A model generated the notes under the pieces. That model was not told the origin of the DNA. It was given only the letters and a program-made list of their open reading frames with translations, and did no database searches. Made by a program: the position numbers and the translations under genes. Shown piece by piece: positions 1-7,178 of a stretch of 64,000 bases of DNA. Where the stretch lies: positions 1 through 64,000 of the forward strand of contig CALDPX010000056.1 in NCBI GenBank assembly GCA_937911745.1, read 5' to 3'. This stretch comes from an uncultured Alistipes sp. Lineage in GTDB: Bacteria; Bacteroidota; Bacteroidia; Bacteroidales; Rikenellaceae. The first letter of the stretch is position 1. Each line of letters begins with the position of its first letter.

Positions 1-45
1 AACCATACCCATGGCTGCAAGTGCAACTACGAAAAATTTTTTCAT
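1..45 (-). CDS. N-terminus of a secreted protein (partial)
   Basis: Only the first 15 codons lie in the window (MKKFFVVALAAMGMV); the gene runs off the left edge. Two lysines followed by a hydrophobic stretch are the start of a signal peptide, so the product is probably exported. Nothing about its function can be read. It lies downstream of the small-RNA terminator at 119-168, so it probably has its own promoter in 46-118. Confidence 0.6.
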   Translation of the reverse strand, partial: MKKFFVVALAAMGMV

Positions 46-118
46 TGTGTTTTGTAAAATTAAGTTAATAAATAAAATGTGTTAAAGTATTATTTTCCAT
101 TCCGTTTCTCTATATGCA

Positions 119-168
119 CAAAAAAACAAGCACGCAATGCAGACACTAAAAGTCTGCACCGCGTGCTT
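119..168 (-). terminator. Intrinsic terminator of the small-RNA candidate
   Basis: Two stacked stems, AAGCACGC/GCGTGCTT (8 bp) and TGCAGAC/GTCTGCA (7 bp), are separated by a 2-nt internal loop. On the minus strand the hairpin is followed by seven T residues. No protein gene ends here, so it appears to end a non-coding transcript. Confidence 0.75.
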
Positions 169-346
169 GAATATATGCCACTAAGGAGGTTTGCCCGAAC
201 TCAAAGTTCGTTCTACCCCCCCCCATTTGGGATTAAACCGCTATGTATCAGCGAGTTACAATGCATTATATTGAAAATAATAGTAATAATCAATCCTCGG
301 CCACTGTCTTAGGCAGCACCCGACAACGCAATGAGTTTACACTACA
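119..346 (-). ncRNA. Candidate structured small RNA (possibly Bacteroidales-1/6S-like)
   Basis: A minus-strand segment of about 228 nt has a Bacteroidota -7 box (TATATTTG on the minus strand at 352-359) just upstream and an intrinsic terminator at its end, but no convincing ORF. Inside it are local hairpins: CGAAC/GTTCG around 196-210, CGCT/AGCG around 239-253, and a possible closing pair GCCTAAG with CTTAGTGGC. From established knowledge, the Bacteroidales-1 RNA, proposed to be the 6S RNA of this order, is delimited the same way by such a promoter and a terminator. The family assignment is inference; the transcription unit itself is better supported. Confidence 0.5.
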
Positions 347-351
347 CCATG

Positions 352-359
352 CAAATATA
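352..359 (-). promoter_or_regulatory. Bacteroidota -7 promoter element for the small RNA
   Basis: The minus strand reads TATATTTG, a match to TAnnTTTG. A TTTG lies 16 bp further upstream, which is shorter than the usual 19-21 bp, so the -33 box is uncertain. Confidence 0.5.
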
Positions 360-411
360 TGACATATTTATGGAACAAAAAAATATTTTACATCTAAAAA
401 CATTAGCCGTC

Positions 412-466
412 AATATCCACACAGAGCCCCACACCATTGAGAAGTGTGGGGCTCTGTGTGGATATT
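412..466 (-). terminator. Long perfect inverted repeat after the OMPP1-type gene
   Basis: Arms 412-434 and 444-466 are perfect complements over 23 bp (core GAGCCCCACAC/GTGTGGGGCTC) with a 9-nt loop, starting 10 bp beyond the stop codon of the gene at 476-2095. There is no immediate T-run, so it may act as an mRNA 3'-end stabiliser as well as, or instead of, a terminator. Confidence 0.6.
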
Positions 467-475
467 CGATTACTT

Positions 476-2095
476 TTAGAACAAAGTGGTATATGTTACA
501 CCTATGGTATTGCTGGTGTGTTTTGTATTGACCAGCATAGGACCTGTAACATTGATATCCGAAGCCTCGTCCGCATAGGAGTAGTAATACATCAGGCTAT
601 TGGTATAGTGCGCCCTCGAAAGAGCCCACACAACATCTATCGAAGAACCGCTCTCGAACCTCCATCCCGCACCAAGCGAGAAGACATCGCTGTGGGTTTT
701 ATATGTGCCATAGAAAGGATTACCGTCCTCATAGTATGCAGTTGCCTCGCGATTTAGAGGTGAACCATAGTAGGCATAGCCACCTCTGAGGTAGAGGTTA
801 CTTACGGGCAGCACCTCCAATCCCACACGGAAGTTGTCACTACTTCCGAGGTCGTACTTCACATCATCAGCAAAAGCAGCCTCCAAACCGTTGGTGTGCA
901 TATCCATACCATCGTACCACACCCTGTCGTAGTCCACCGAGAGAATTGCCCTATTGGCGAGTGTCAGAGACGCACCCAAGAGGAGTTTCGAGGGCGAAGA
1001 GTAGTCGTAGGTGAAAGAGTTAATATACGAATTATCCTCATAGCGGTCGCCATTTGCAAAGGCAGTTTGCATATAGGTGGTGTAGTCCTTCGAGAGGCTT
1101 ACACTTGTAGGCGAGTGGTAAGCAATACCAATCCTCAATGCACTAATGGGGCGCAAGATTGCACCAATCTTGAAATTTATGCCCGAGCCATAGTTGGCAA
1201 TGGTGGGCTGATAGGACATCGAGGAGAGTTCCTCGGCTCCCTGTGCACCTTGATAAATCTCCGAGTAGTCGTAGTAGACAATCTGTTCGATGTTCTGAAT
1301 ACCAAGCGTAGCACCCGCATAAAGCAAGTTACCAAAGTTGAAACCGACCGAAAGGTCATACTCACCAATACTACCCATACTCTCCATCGCAATATGGGAA
1401 TCAATACGGTTGTCCAAAGGAACACTATTCACCAAGTAGTTTCCCGTAAAAATGCTATTTTCGTTCATCTCCGGGTCGATGAAGAATGTACGATAGGCAA
1501 GCACTCCACCCCACTCATCGGGATATATGTCTGGATTGGTGAATGGTGATTTATTCTCACCCAAATAAGAGGGGTCAATGCCATACATCTGCTCGGCAAA
1601 GAACTCTCCGATGGTAACATCGCCATTTCCCCACCCCGCCGAATTGCGGTAGTTCAGGTCAGCAAGTTTGTTATAGGCAAAGCCAAGAGTAAAACTCACA
1701 AGCGAGCCCGAAGCCTGATAGAGATTCAGAGCCGTACCCACCTGATTGAAAGAAAAGTCGCCTTTTTTAGCCCCATAGTTCACATTTCCATTCGAAGAGC
1801 GAGTGTGGTCATAAGCCATCGACACACTCAGCACCGAGGTACGATACATACCCAAACCCGCAGGATTGATTGCCATACTCGACAGGTCCGCACCAAGCGA
1901 GGTATATGCACCACCCATTGCTGCAACCCTTGCTGAGAGGAATGCCTGCTCGGTTTGTGAAAACTTCGCCGCCTCCATATGGCTCATATTGGCGGGACTT
2001 ATCACTTCGCCACCAAAGATGGTGGTCTGTGCCACAGCGCTACTTGCAACCGACAGAAATGCAACCAGGCTTGCTATGCCGAAAATTCTTCTCAT
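476..2095 (-). CDS. Outer membrane transport protein, OMPP1/FadL/TodX-like
   Basis: The 539-residue product starts with a clear signal peptide (about residues 1-22, ending SSAVAQ). The mature N-terminus carries the Bacteroidota FadL-like signature, ARVAAMGGAYTSLGADLSS followed by MAINPAGLGMYR. The rest alternates short aromatic strands and turns, typical of a 14-stranded beta barrel, and ends in TTLF with a terminal aromatic residue as barrel proteins do. The family moves hydrophobic substrates across the outer membrane; members in this phylum are often called hemin receptors without proof. The substrate here is unknown. The gene stands alone, with a composite repeat upstream (2160-2213) and a long hairpin downstream. 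Confidence 0.8.
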   Translation of the reverse strand: MRRIFGIASLVAFLSVASSAVAQTTIFGGEVISPANMSHMEAAKFSQTEQAFLSARVAAMGGAYTSLGADLSSMAINPAGLGMYRTSVLSVSMAYDHTRSSNGNVNYGAKKGDFSFNQVGTALNLYQASGSLVSFTLGFAYNKLADLNYRNSAGWGNGDVTIGEFFAEQMYGIDPSYLGENKSPFTNPDIYPDEWGGVLAYRTFFIDPEMNENSIFTGNYLVNSVPLDNRIDSHIAMESMGSIGEYDLSVGFNFGNLLYAGATLGIQNIEQIVYYDYSEIYQGAQGAEELSSMSYQPTIANYGSGINFKIGAILRPISALRIGIAYHSPTSVSLSKDYTTYMQTAFANGDRYEDNSYINSFTYDYSSPSKLLLGASLTLANRAILSVDYDRVWYDGMDMHTNGLEAAFADDVKYDLGSSDNFRVGLEVLPVSNLYLRGGYAYYGSPLNREATAYYEDGNPFYGTYKTHSDVFSLGAGWRFESGSSIDVVWALSRAHYTNSLMYYYSYADEASDINVTGPMLVNTKHTSNTIGVTYTTLF

Positions 2096-2159
2096 AATGT
2101 TCTATGTAACTATAATATCAATTTGCTTGTTTTTACTAACCTTTCACACCCTCATCTTC

Positions 2160-2213
2160 TTAAAGTCATTAAAGTCCCTAAAAACCTTAGGACTATTGAC
2201 GTTAGACGTTAGG
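2160..2213 (+). repeat. Composite intergenic repeat, copy 1
   Basis: Nine-base units (TTAAAGTCA, TTAAAGTCC, CTAAAAACC) lead into the conserved block CCTTAGGACTATTGACG and then GTTAGAC/GTTAGG units. It fills the gap between two minus-strand genes. Further copies lie near 10.2, 13.09, 17.55, 18.8, 22.04, 26.64 and 35.17 kb. Confidence 0.75.
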
Positions 2214-2220
2214 CATTACC

Positions 2221-3609
2221 TTACCTTCTCGAACGGCTACTACTGCTGCCGCTACGGCTACTACTACCACTACTACGGCTACTACTACTTCCCGAAGAGA
2301 AACTGCTACGGCTCGACGAGGAGGAAGAGGAGCGACTGCTGCTCACACTCGATGAGGAGCGACTGCTACTGCGCGAAGAGGAGTTACTGCTCTTCACTGC
2401 CGACGAACGCGAAGAGGAACTACTACTTACTGTGGTTGCCGAACGAGAAGAGCGAGAAGAAGAGTTGCTCGAACCGCTCACGCCACTACCTCTTGTAGTG
2501 CGCGATGCATTCGGCTTGATGGTCGATCCGCTCAGTGTACCCGACAGTTCGTTCTTGCTGGTAGGCTTAGTAATCTCTCCACGAGTACCCGTTGTCGTTC
2601 CCGATACCCTACCTGTCGATATCGAAGGTCGTGCAGAAGAGCCAACAAAAGCGTCGCCACGCGAAGTTGTGCCTCTTCCGTTTGTACCGCTTGCAATCTG
2701 TGTGCCACCACGCGAGGTGCTACGTACTCCACTGCCACCCAACTGTTCGCGATAGGAAGGACGCGAGGTGCTACCTCCTGCTGTGGTGCCGTAACTTGGA
2801 CGATGCGACACATTGGAGTGGTGGTGACCAGGACCTCCTGGGCGATGGTCGGGGTGATACGAGGGATGATAGTGGTGATGATGATGTCCGTAGTGGGGAC
2901 CATACCAATGGTGATAGTGGTAGTGGTAGAAGGGATCGCAGCCCCAATAGGGCGAGTTCCAGCCCCAATAGTCCCAATAGCCATAACTATAACCATAGTA
3001 GTAGGGGTTATAACCGTAGCGGTAGCCATAGTAGTATGGGTTGTTCCAACTGCCAAACATATTGGTAATATAGCGAGGTTCAACCCATACCTGATCGCCC
3101 ATAATCATAACGGTATAGAATGCGGGATCGTAGGCAAGAGTGAGAAAGTATGCATCGCCATAGCGGTAGTCCCAATAGGAAGATGGCATACGGTAAGTCA
3201 GTGAAGAGAAACCTTGCAGACGACGAGCATAGGCACTGCGGTAGTCATCCACATAGATGTTGTTATAGATGCTCACACCGCCTCCATCGCCATCCGACAC
3301 AACCGTACCCGCCGGGCTTGACACAATATCTACATCGCCCAAAATATCATCAATATCAGCCTCGGCATTAGCGGCAGCAATCATTGCTGCAATGCGTCTT
3401 TCATTCTCCGCCCTTGCAGCAGCCTCTTTTTCGGCAAGCAGACGCTCTGCCTCACGCAGTGCTTCCGTATCGTGAACACCGTAGAGGTCGTCGACGTAGG
3501 TGGCTGCGTTGCTCGTAGCGAGCGTTAAAGTGGTGCCACAAGATGTAGTTCCCAGAGCCACAAGCCCCAAGGTTGCCATAATCAGTAAAATGTCTCTTGT
3601 TCGTATCAT
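2221..3609 (-). CDS. Low-complexity lipoprotein, Tyr/His-rich centre, Ser/Arg-rich tail
   Basis: I chose the ATG at 3609 (MIRTRDILLIMATLGLVAL...) because it begins a lipoprotein signal with the acceptor cysteine in GTTSC near residue 24; the open frame extends 103 codons further upstream through poor-coding sequence. The 462-residue product has an acidic Ala/Glu helical stretch (about residues 50-100), a folded part rich in Tyr and Trp (about 110-210), a run of Tyr/Gly then His/Tyr/Pro (about 200-290, including five consecutive His) and a Ser/Arg-repeat tail to the end. The His cluster could bind metal and the basic tail could bind anionic envelope polymers; both are guesses. I do not recognise a family. 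Confidence 0.75.
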   Translation of the reverse strand: MIRTRDILLIMATLGLVALGTTSCGTTLTLATSNAATYVDDLYGVHDTEALREAERLLAEKEAAARAENERRIAAMIAAANAEADIDDILGDVDIVSSPAGTVVSDGDGGGVSIYNNIYVDDYRSAYARRLQGFSSLTYRMPSSYWDYRYGDAYFLTLAYDPAFYTVMIMGDQVWVEPRYITNMFGSWNNPYYYGYRYGYNPYYYGYSYGYWDYWGWNSPYWGCDPFYHYHYHHWYGPHYGHHHHHYHPSYHPDHRPGGPGHHHSNVSHRPSYGTTAGGSTSRPSYREQLGGSGVRSTSRGGTQIASGTNGRGTTSRGDAFVGSSARPSISTGRVSGTTTGTRGEITKPTSKNELSGTLSGSTIKPNASRTTRGSGVSGSSNSSSRSSRSATTVSSSSSSRSSAVKSSNSSSRSSSRSSSSVSSSRSSSSSSSRSSFSSGSSSSRSSGSSSRSGSSSSRSRR

Positions 3610-3800
3610 ATCTATCAAATTTTTGGAAGTCGTTCGATAATAATCTTCAAAATCATTTCGACAACTTCTTGCGCTACTCTTTACTATATAGACGCAAAAA
3701 AGGGGCAAATAGTTGCATCGTGGGCAAAAAAATTTTGCTTTTCTTCCTACAAGTTCTCGCAACTTAGATTTTTTTGACAAAAAAGTGTACCTTTGTGCCG

Positions 3801-3834
3801 TTTTTGGTGCGCTACTACAAAAGTAGTACTTTTG
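3801..3834 (+). promoter_or_regulatory. Promoter of proS
   Basis: A TTTTTG -33 box (3801-3806) and a TACTTTTG -7 box (3827-3834) are 20 bp apart, the Bacteroidota spacing. A small dyad, ACTAC-AAAA-GTAGT, overlaps the spacer. A second -7 match, TACCTTTG, is at 3788-3795 but has no -33 box. Confidence 0.6.
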
Positions 3835-3892
3835 CGCAAGATTTGCACCATTCGAAGCAGATTTTAGAGTAAAAAAGATAAAACAACAAGAA

Positions 3893-5377
3893 ATGGCAAA
3901 AGAACTCAAACAACTCACCCCTCGCGAGGAGAACTACTCGCAGTGGTACAACGACCTGGTGGTAAAGGCTGGCTTGGCAGAAAACTCCGCAGTGCGTGGT
4001 TGCATGGTTATCAAACCCTATGGCTACGCCATTTGGGAGAAGATGCAGCGTGCGCTGGACGATATGTTCAAGGCGACAGGTCACCAAAACGCATATTTCC
4101 CACTCTTTATCCCCAAATCGTTTTTCAGCCGCGAGGCAGACCACGTTGAGGGCTTTGCCAAGGAGTGCGCAGTGGTTACACATTACCGACTGATGAACGA
4201 CCCCGAGGGTAATGGTGTTGTTGTAGACCCCGAGGCTCGCTTGGAGGAGGAACTCATCGTGCGCCCCACCTCCGAGACCATCATTTGGAACACCTATAAG
4301 AACTGGATTCACTCCTACCGCGACCTGCCCATTCTTTGCAACCAGTGGGCTAACGTAGTGCGCTGGGAGATGCGTACAAGGCTTTTCCTCCGCACCGCCG
4401 AGTTCCTCTGGCAGGAGGGTCACACCGCACACGAAACCCGCGAGGAGGCTATCGAAGAGGCTCAGAAGATGATTAGGGTATATGCCGATTTTGCCGAGAA
4501 TTGGATGGGCGTACCTGTGATTATGGGTACCAAGAGTGCCAACGAACGCTTTGCGGGCGCTGTGGACACCTTCACTATCGAGGCACTGATGCAGGACGGC
4601 AAGGCTTTGCAGAGCGGTACATCGCACTTCCTCGGTCAGAACTTCGGTAAGGCTTTCGATGTTCAGTTTGCCACCCGAGAGGGCGGTATGGACTACGCTT
4701 GGGCTACTTCGTGGGGCGTATCTACCCGACTGATGGGTGCGCTGATTATGGCTCACTCCGACAACAACGGTCTGGTGTTGCCTCCCAAGTTGGCTCCTAT
4801 TCAGGTTGTTATGATTCCCATCTACAAGGGCGATGAGGAGCTCAGGAGGATGACCGAGGAGTTGGAGAAAATCGCCTCCAAACTGCGTGCTAAGGGCATC
4901 AGCGTGAAGATTGACAACCGCGACAATGTACGCTCGGGCTTCAAGTTTGCCGAGTATGAACTCAAAGGTGTACCCGTAAGGCTTGTTGTAGGTCCTCGTG
5001 ACTTGGCAAACGGCACCGTGGAGATGATGCGCCGCGACACGTTGGAGAAAGAGAACGTGGCTTTGGAGGGTATAGAAAACCTCGTGGAGAAGACGCTCGA
5101 AGAGATGCAGCAGACCATCTTCCAGAAGGCTCTTGCATTCCGTAACTCTATGATTACCAAGGTTGATAGCTGGGAGGAGTTCAAGGACGTATTGGAGAAT
5201 AAGGGCGGCTTCATCTTGGCACACTGGGACGGCACAACCGAGACCGAAGTAGCTATTAAGGAGGCTACGAAGGCGACCATCCGCTGTATCCCCTTCGACA
5301 CAGTCGATGAGGAGGGCACCTGCGTATTCAGTGGCAAACCCTCTCACCGCCGAGTGCTCTTCGCAAGGAGTTACTAA
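3893..5377 (+). CDS. proS: Prolyl-tRNA synthetase, short (eukaryote/archaeal-like) type
   Basis: This enzyme charges tRNA-Pro with proline in the cytoplasm. The 494-residue length and the opening around [17 protein letters not shown] fit the ProS type without the bacterial INS editing domain. Class II features are visible: a motif 2 region ([10 protein letters not shown], then [17 protein letters not shown] with [11 protein letters not shown]) and a motif 3 glycine-rich part with the anticodon-binding domain after about residue 290 (IPIYKG... [20 protein letters not shown]). The C-terminus ends RVLFARSY, as is usual in this type. It has its own promoter upstream and an intrinsic terminator 34 bp downstream, so it is probably monocistronic. 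Confidence 0.96.
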   Translation: MAKELKQLTPREENYSQWYNDLVVKAGLAENSAVRGCMVIKPYGYAIWEKMQRALDDMFKATGHQNAYFPLFIPKSFFSREADHVEGFAKECAVVTHYRLMNDPEGNGVVVDPEARLEEELIVRPTSETIIWNTYKNWIHSYRDLPILCNQWANVVRWEMRTRLFLRTAEFLWQEGHTAHETREEAIEEAQKMIRVYADFAENWMGVPVIMGTKSANERFAGAVDTFTIEALMQDGKALQSGTSHFLGQNFGKAFDVQFATREGGMDYAWATSWGVSTRLMGALIMAHSDNNGLVLPPKLAPIQVVMIPIYKGDEELRRMTEELEKIASKLRAKGISVKIDNRDNVRSGFKFAEYELKGVPVRLVVGPRDLANGTVEMMRRDTLEKENVALEGIENLVEKTLEEMQQTIFQKALAFRNSMITKVDSWEEFKDVLENKGGFILAHWDGTTETEVAIKEATKATIRCIPFDTVDEEGTCVFSGKPSHRRVLFARSY

Positions 5378-5410
5378 AAAGAGGCTTTTATACCTTTATA
5401 TAAATAGAGG

Positions 5411-5439
5411 AAGGGCGACCAAATATCTTGGTCGCCCTT
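5411..5439 (+). terminator. Terminator of proS
   Basis: A perfect 12-bp stem (AAGGGCGACCAA/TTGGTCGCCCTT) with a 5-nt loop is followed by CTCTTATTTT. It lies 34 bp beyond the proS stop and before the convergent gene ending at 5497, so it may serve both. Confidence 0.85.
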
Positions 5440-5496
5440 CTCTTATTTTGGAGAGGGCTGTTGTGCTACCCTCCCCACCCTTTCTGTTTTGTCTGT

Positions 5497-5934
5497 TTAG
5501 TAGTCAAAACGCAGGAATTTACCACTTAGGTCGAAATCGAGTTCAATACCTGTGTTGAGTTCCACATCATACTGCCTGTCGCGCTCGATGTCCACCACGA
5601 AGGCGTCCGAATAGTTGGTGGTGACGTAGGTCTGAATAGCCTCGGGGATTACCGATGCGGGCACGCCCGTGACACGATTTTCAACCTCTTTCCACTCGCC
5701 ATTTTTGTTGAATTCAATGAACGTACCATCCGACAAATAGACGTCGTAGTGAATTGTAAAATCGTCGAAATCCTTCATCACACTATTGACCGATGCCTCA
5801 GCGAAGTGGGTATTGATAAAAGTTTCGGCAGTCTTGGGGAGTTCGCTGGGGTTAATCTGTGTATCCTCGTCACAACTCTGCAAGCCTCCAAGTGCTATTG
5901 CTACGAAAGCAATCATGTAAAATATTCGTTTCAT
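5497..5934 (-). CDS. PepSY-like lipoprotein, paralog 1
   Basis: The 145-residue product begins with a lipoprotein signal (MKRIFYMIAFVAIALGGLQSC, cysteine near residue 21). Two similar halves follow: LPKTAETFINTHF ... YDVYLSDGTFIEFNKNGEWKEV, then VPASVIPEAIQTYVTTNY ... YDVELNTGIELDFDLSGKFLRFDY. This is the duplicated helix-plus-strand pattern of the PepSY-like/DUF2874 family, which resembles beta-lactamase-inhibitor folds. Known members are periplasmic or surface-anchored; their role is not established. It lies 41 bp from a second copy, and the two probably form one minus-strand transcript. Confidence 0.8.
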   Translation of the reverse strand: MKRIFYMIAFVAIALGGLQSCDEDTQINPSELPKTAETFINTHFAEASVNSVMKDFDDFTIHYDVYLSDGTFIEFNKNGEWKEVENRVTGVPASVIPEAIQTYVTTNYSDAFVVDIERDRQYDVELNTGIELDFDLSGKFLRFDY

Positions 5935-5975
5935 AGTCGTTTATTTTATAGTATTATTAATTTGGTCTTTGTTGT

Positions 5976-6407
5976 TTAGTCATACCATTTAAGTTTTCCT
6001 TTGCGGTCGAATGTAAGTTCCACATCTCCCGACAATTTCACCTCATACTCTCGTGAGTCGAAATCAATTTCCTCCACTGTCATCGTAGGAAAATGTGCCT
6101 CCACATAGGCGATAATGGCTTTGGGTATTAGCGAAGAAGGAACGCTTGCACCCCTATCGCGGTCTATTTTACGCCACTCACCACGCCTATTAAATTCAAT
6201 TTGCGTACCATCCGAGAAAACCACCTCATATTTATTGTCACCTACTTCTCTATCGTATGTTGCATACAATATTGTGAGGTCTGCAAAGTACTTTGTAATT
6301 AGATTCTGTGCTTTGCTTGGAAGTTGGTTGAATTGTACGGGACGCTCGTGTGCCATAGTCGCCATGGCGACTGTTAATGCAGCAATCATTGCAAATGTTC
6401 TTTTCAT
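5976..6407 (-). CDS. PepSY-like secreted protein, paralog 2
   Basis: This protein has the same two-half layout as its neighbour: LPSKAQNLITKYF ... YEVVFSDGTQIEFNRRGEWRKI, then VPSSLIPKAIIAYVEAHF ... YEVKLSGDVELTFDRKGKLKWYD. I chose MKRTFAMIAALTVAM at 6407 as the start because it gives a standard signal peptide; an in-frame MITMT lies 5 codons further upstream. It lacks a lipobox cysteine and the signal probably ends at MAHERP, so this paralog is likely soluble in the periplasm or secreted, whereas the other is lipid-anchored. It is first in the pair and has its own -7 box. The mature protein is 143 residues before cleavage. Confidence 0.8.
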   Translation of the reverse strand: MKRTFAMIAALTVAMATMAHERPVQFNQLPSKAQNLITKYFADLTILYATYDREVGDNKYEVVFSDGTQIEFNRRGEWRKIDRDRGASVPSSLIPKAIIAYVEAHFPTMTVEEIDFDSREYEVKLSGDVELTFDRKGKLKWYD

Positions 6408-6454
6408 AGTCATTGTAATCATATTTTGTAATTCATATTTTCTTGTATTTATTA

Positions 6455-6462
6455 CAAATATA
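6455..6462 (-). promoter_or_regulatory. -7 element for the PepSY-like pair
   Basis: The minus strand reads TATATTTG, about 48 bp upstream of the chosen start at 6407. No clear -33 box was found. Confidence 0.45.
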
Positions 6463-6603
6463 ATACAAAAAACTTAATATGCAAAATTTATGCAAATTAT
6501 TTTTGTTTAATTTTTTGGAGGGAGGGATGGAAGAGATGAGAGTAATACGGACATCTCCTACCCCTCGGACACCCTCCCCTGACACAAGGGAGGTGTGTTT
6601 TAT

Positions 6604-6725
6604 CCGTCTTGCCACGACTTGTCGTTAGACAAGGCGGTTGGCATCTACCACTCTACATACTCGCTCGGTGCACTCACCGAGCGTCTTGCCACGACTTGTC
6701 GCAGACAAGGCGGTTAGCATCTACC
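6604..6725 (+). repeat. Two copies of a 45-bp hairpin-forming repeat
   Basis: Copy 1 (6604-6649) and copy 2 (6681-6725) share CGTCTTGCCACGACTTGTCG, then AGACAAGGCGGTT and GCATCTACC, with few differences. Each can fold: CCGTCTTG with CAAGGCGG outside and, in copy 1, ACGAC with GTCGT inside. A truncated third start (CCGTCTTGCCACACTT) is near 7039. No coding potential is seen. The gap 6408-7178 holds only such repeats. Confidence 0.65.
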
Positions 6726-6738
6726 TATCTTTTTTTGC

Positions 6739-6788
6739 GGGCGACAAAGTCGCCCTTTTTCTCTGCCACTTTTGGTGGCAAAAGTGGC
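6739..6788. repeat. Paired-palindrome element, copy A
   Basis: GGGCGACAAAGTCGCCC (6739-6755) is followed 9 bp later by a second palindrome with arms GCCACTTTTG/CAAAAGTGGC (6765-6788). The linker contains CTTTTTC. The same architecture with different stem sequences is found at 12927-12977. Confidence 0.6.
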
Positions 6789-6817
6789 GCAAAAGCCACG
6801 CACCGCATCTCTGGCAG

Positions 6818-6906
6818 GAGGGCGGAGCAAAAAGCCTAAAACGGACGCCTTTGGCGGGTAAAGCATTTACCGTCTCCGTTTCTTAACGCCTTTTTGCCCC
6901 GCCCTC
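6818..6906. repeat. Long imperfect nested hairpin
   Basis: GAGGGCGG at 6818 pairs with CCGCCCTC at 6899-6906, GCAAAAAG with CTTTTTGC, AACGGA with TCCGTT, and GGTAAA with TTTACC at the tip. These nested pairs lie in one order over 89 bp. No ORF with a plausible start is present. The function is unknown. Confidence 0.5.
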
Positions 6907-7087
6907 GCCACGACCGCCGAGTCGGTCGCTTCTCTGCCGCCGATGCGAAGTGCGGATTTCTGACAGACCCCCTCCCTCTTCGAGGACTCCCCCTAACTTA
7001 GGGGGAGATGGTCGAAGACCAGAGGATGTTTCGTATCCGTCTTGCCACACTTACTGCACCTACTACCCCACTGCGCGGGCGGGGGAT

Positions 7088-7123
7088 AAAAAAAACCGCC
7101 GCCCTCAGAAATGAGGGCGGCGG
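7088..7123 (-). terminator. Terminator of the 942-residue lipoprotein gene
   Basis: On the minus strand a perfect 12-bp GC-rich stem (CCGCCGCCCTCA/TGAGGGCGGCGG) is followed by eight T residues, 55 bp beyond the stop at 7179. Confidence 0.9.
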
Positions 7124-7178
7124 CGAATTATTTACTCGGACTTAGCCGAGCTGGATGTTGAATAATACTCAACAATGA

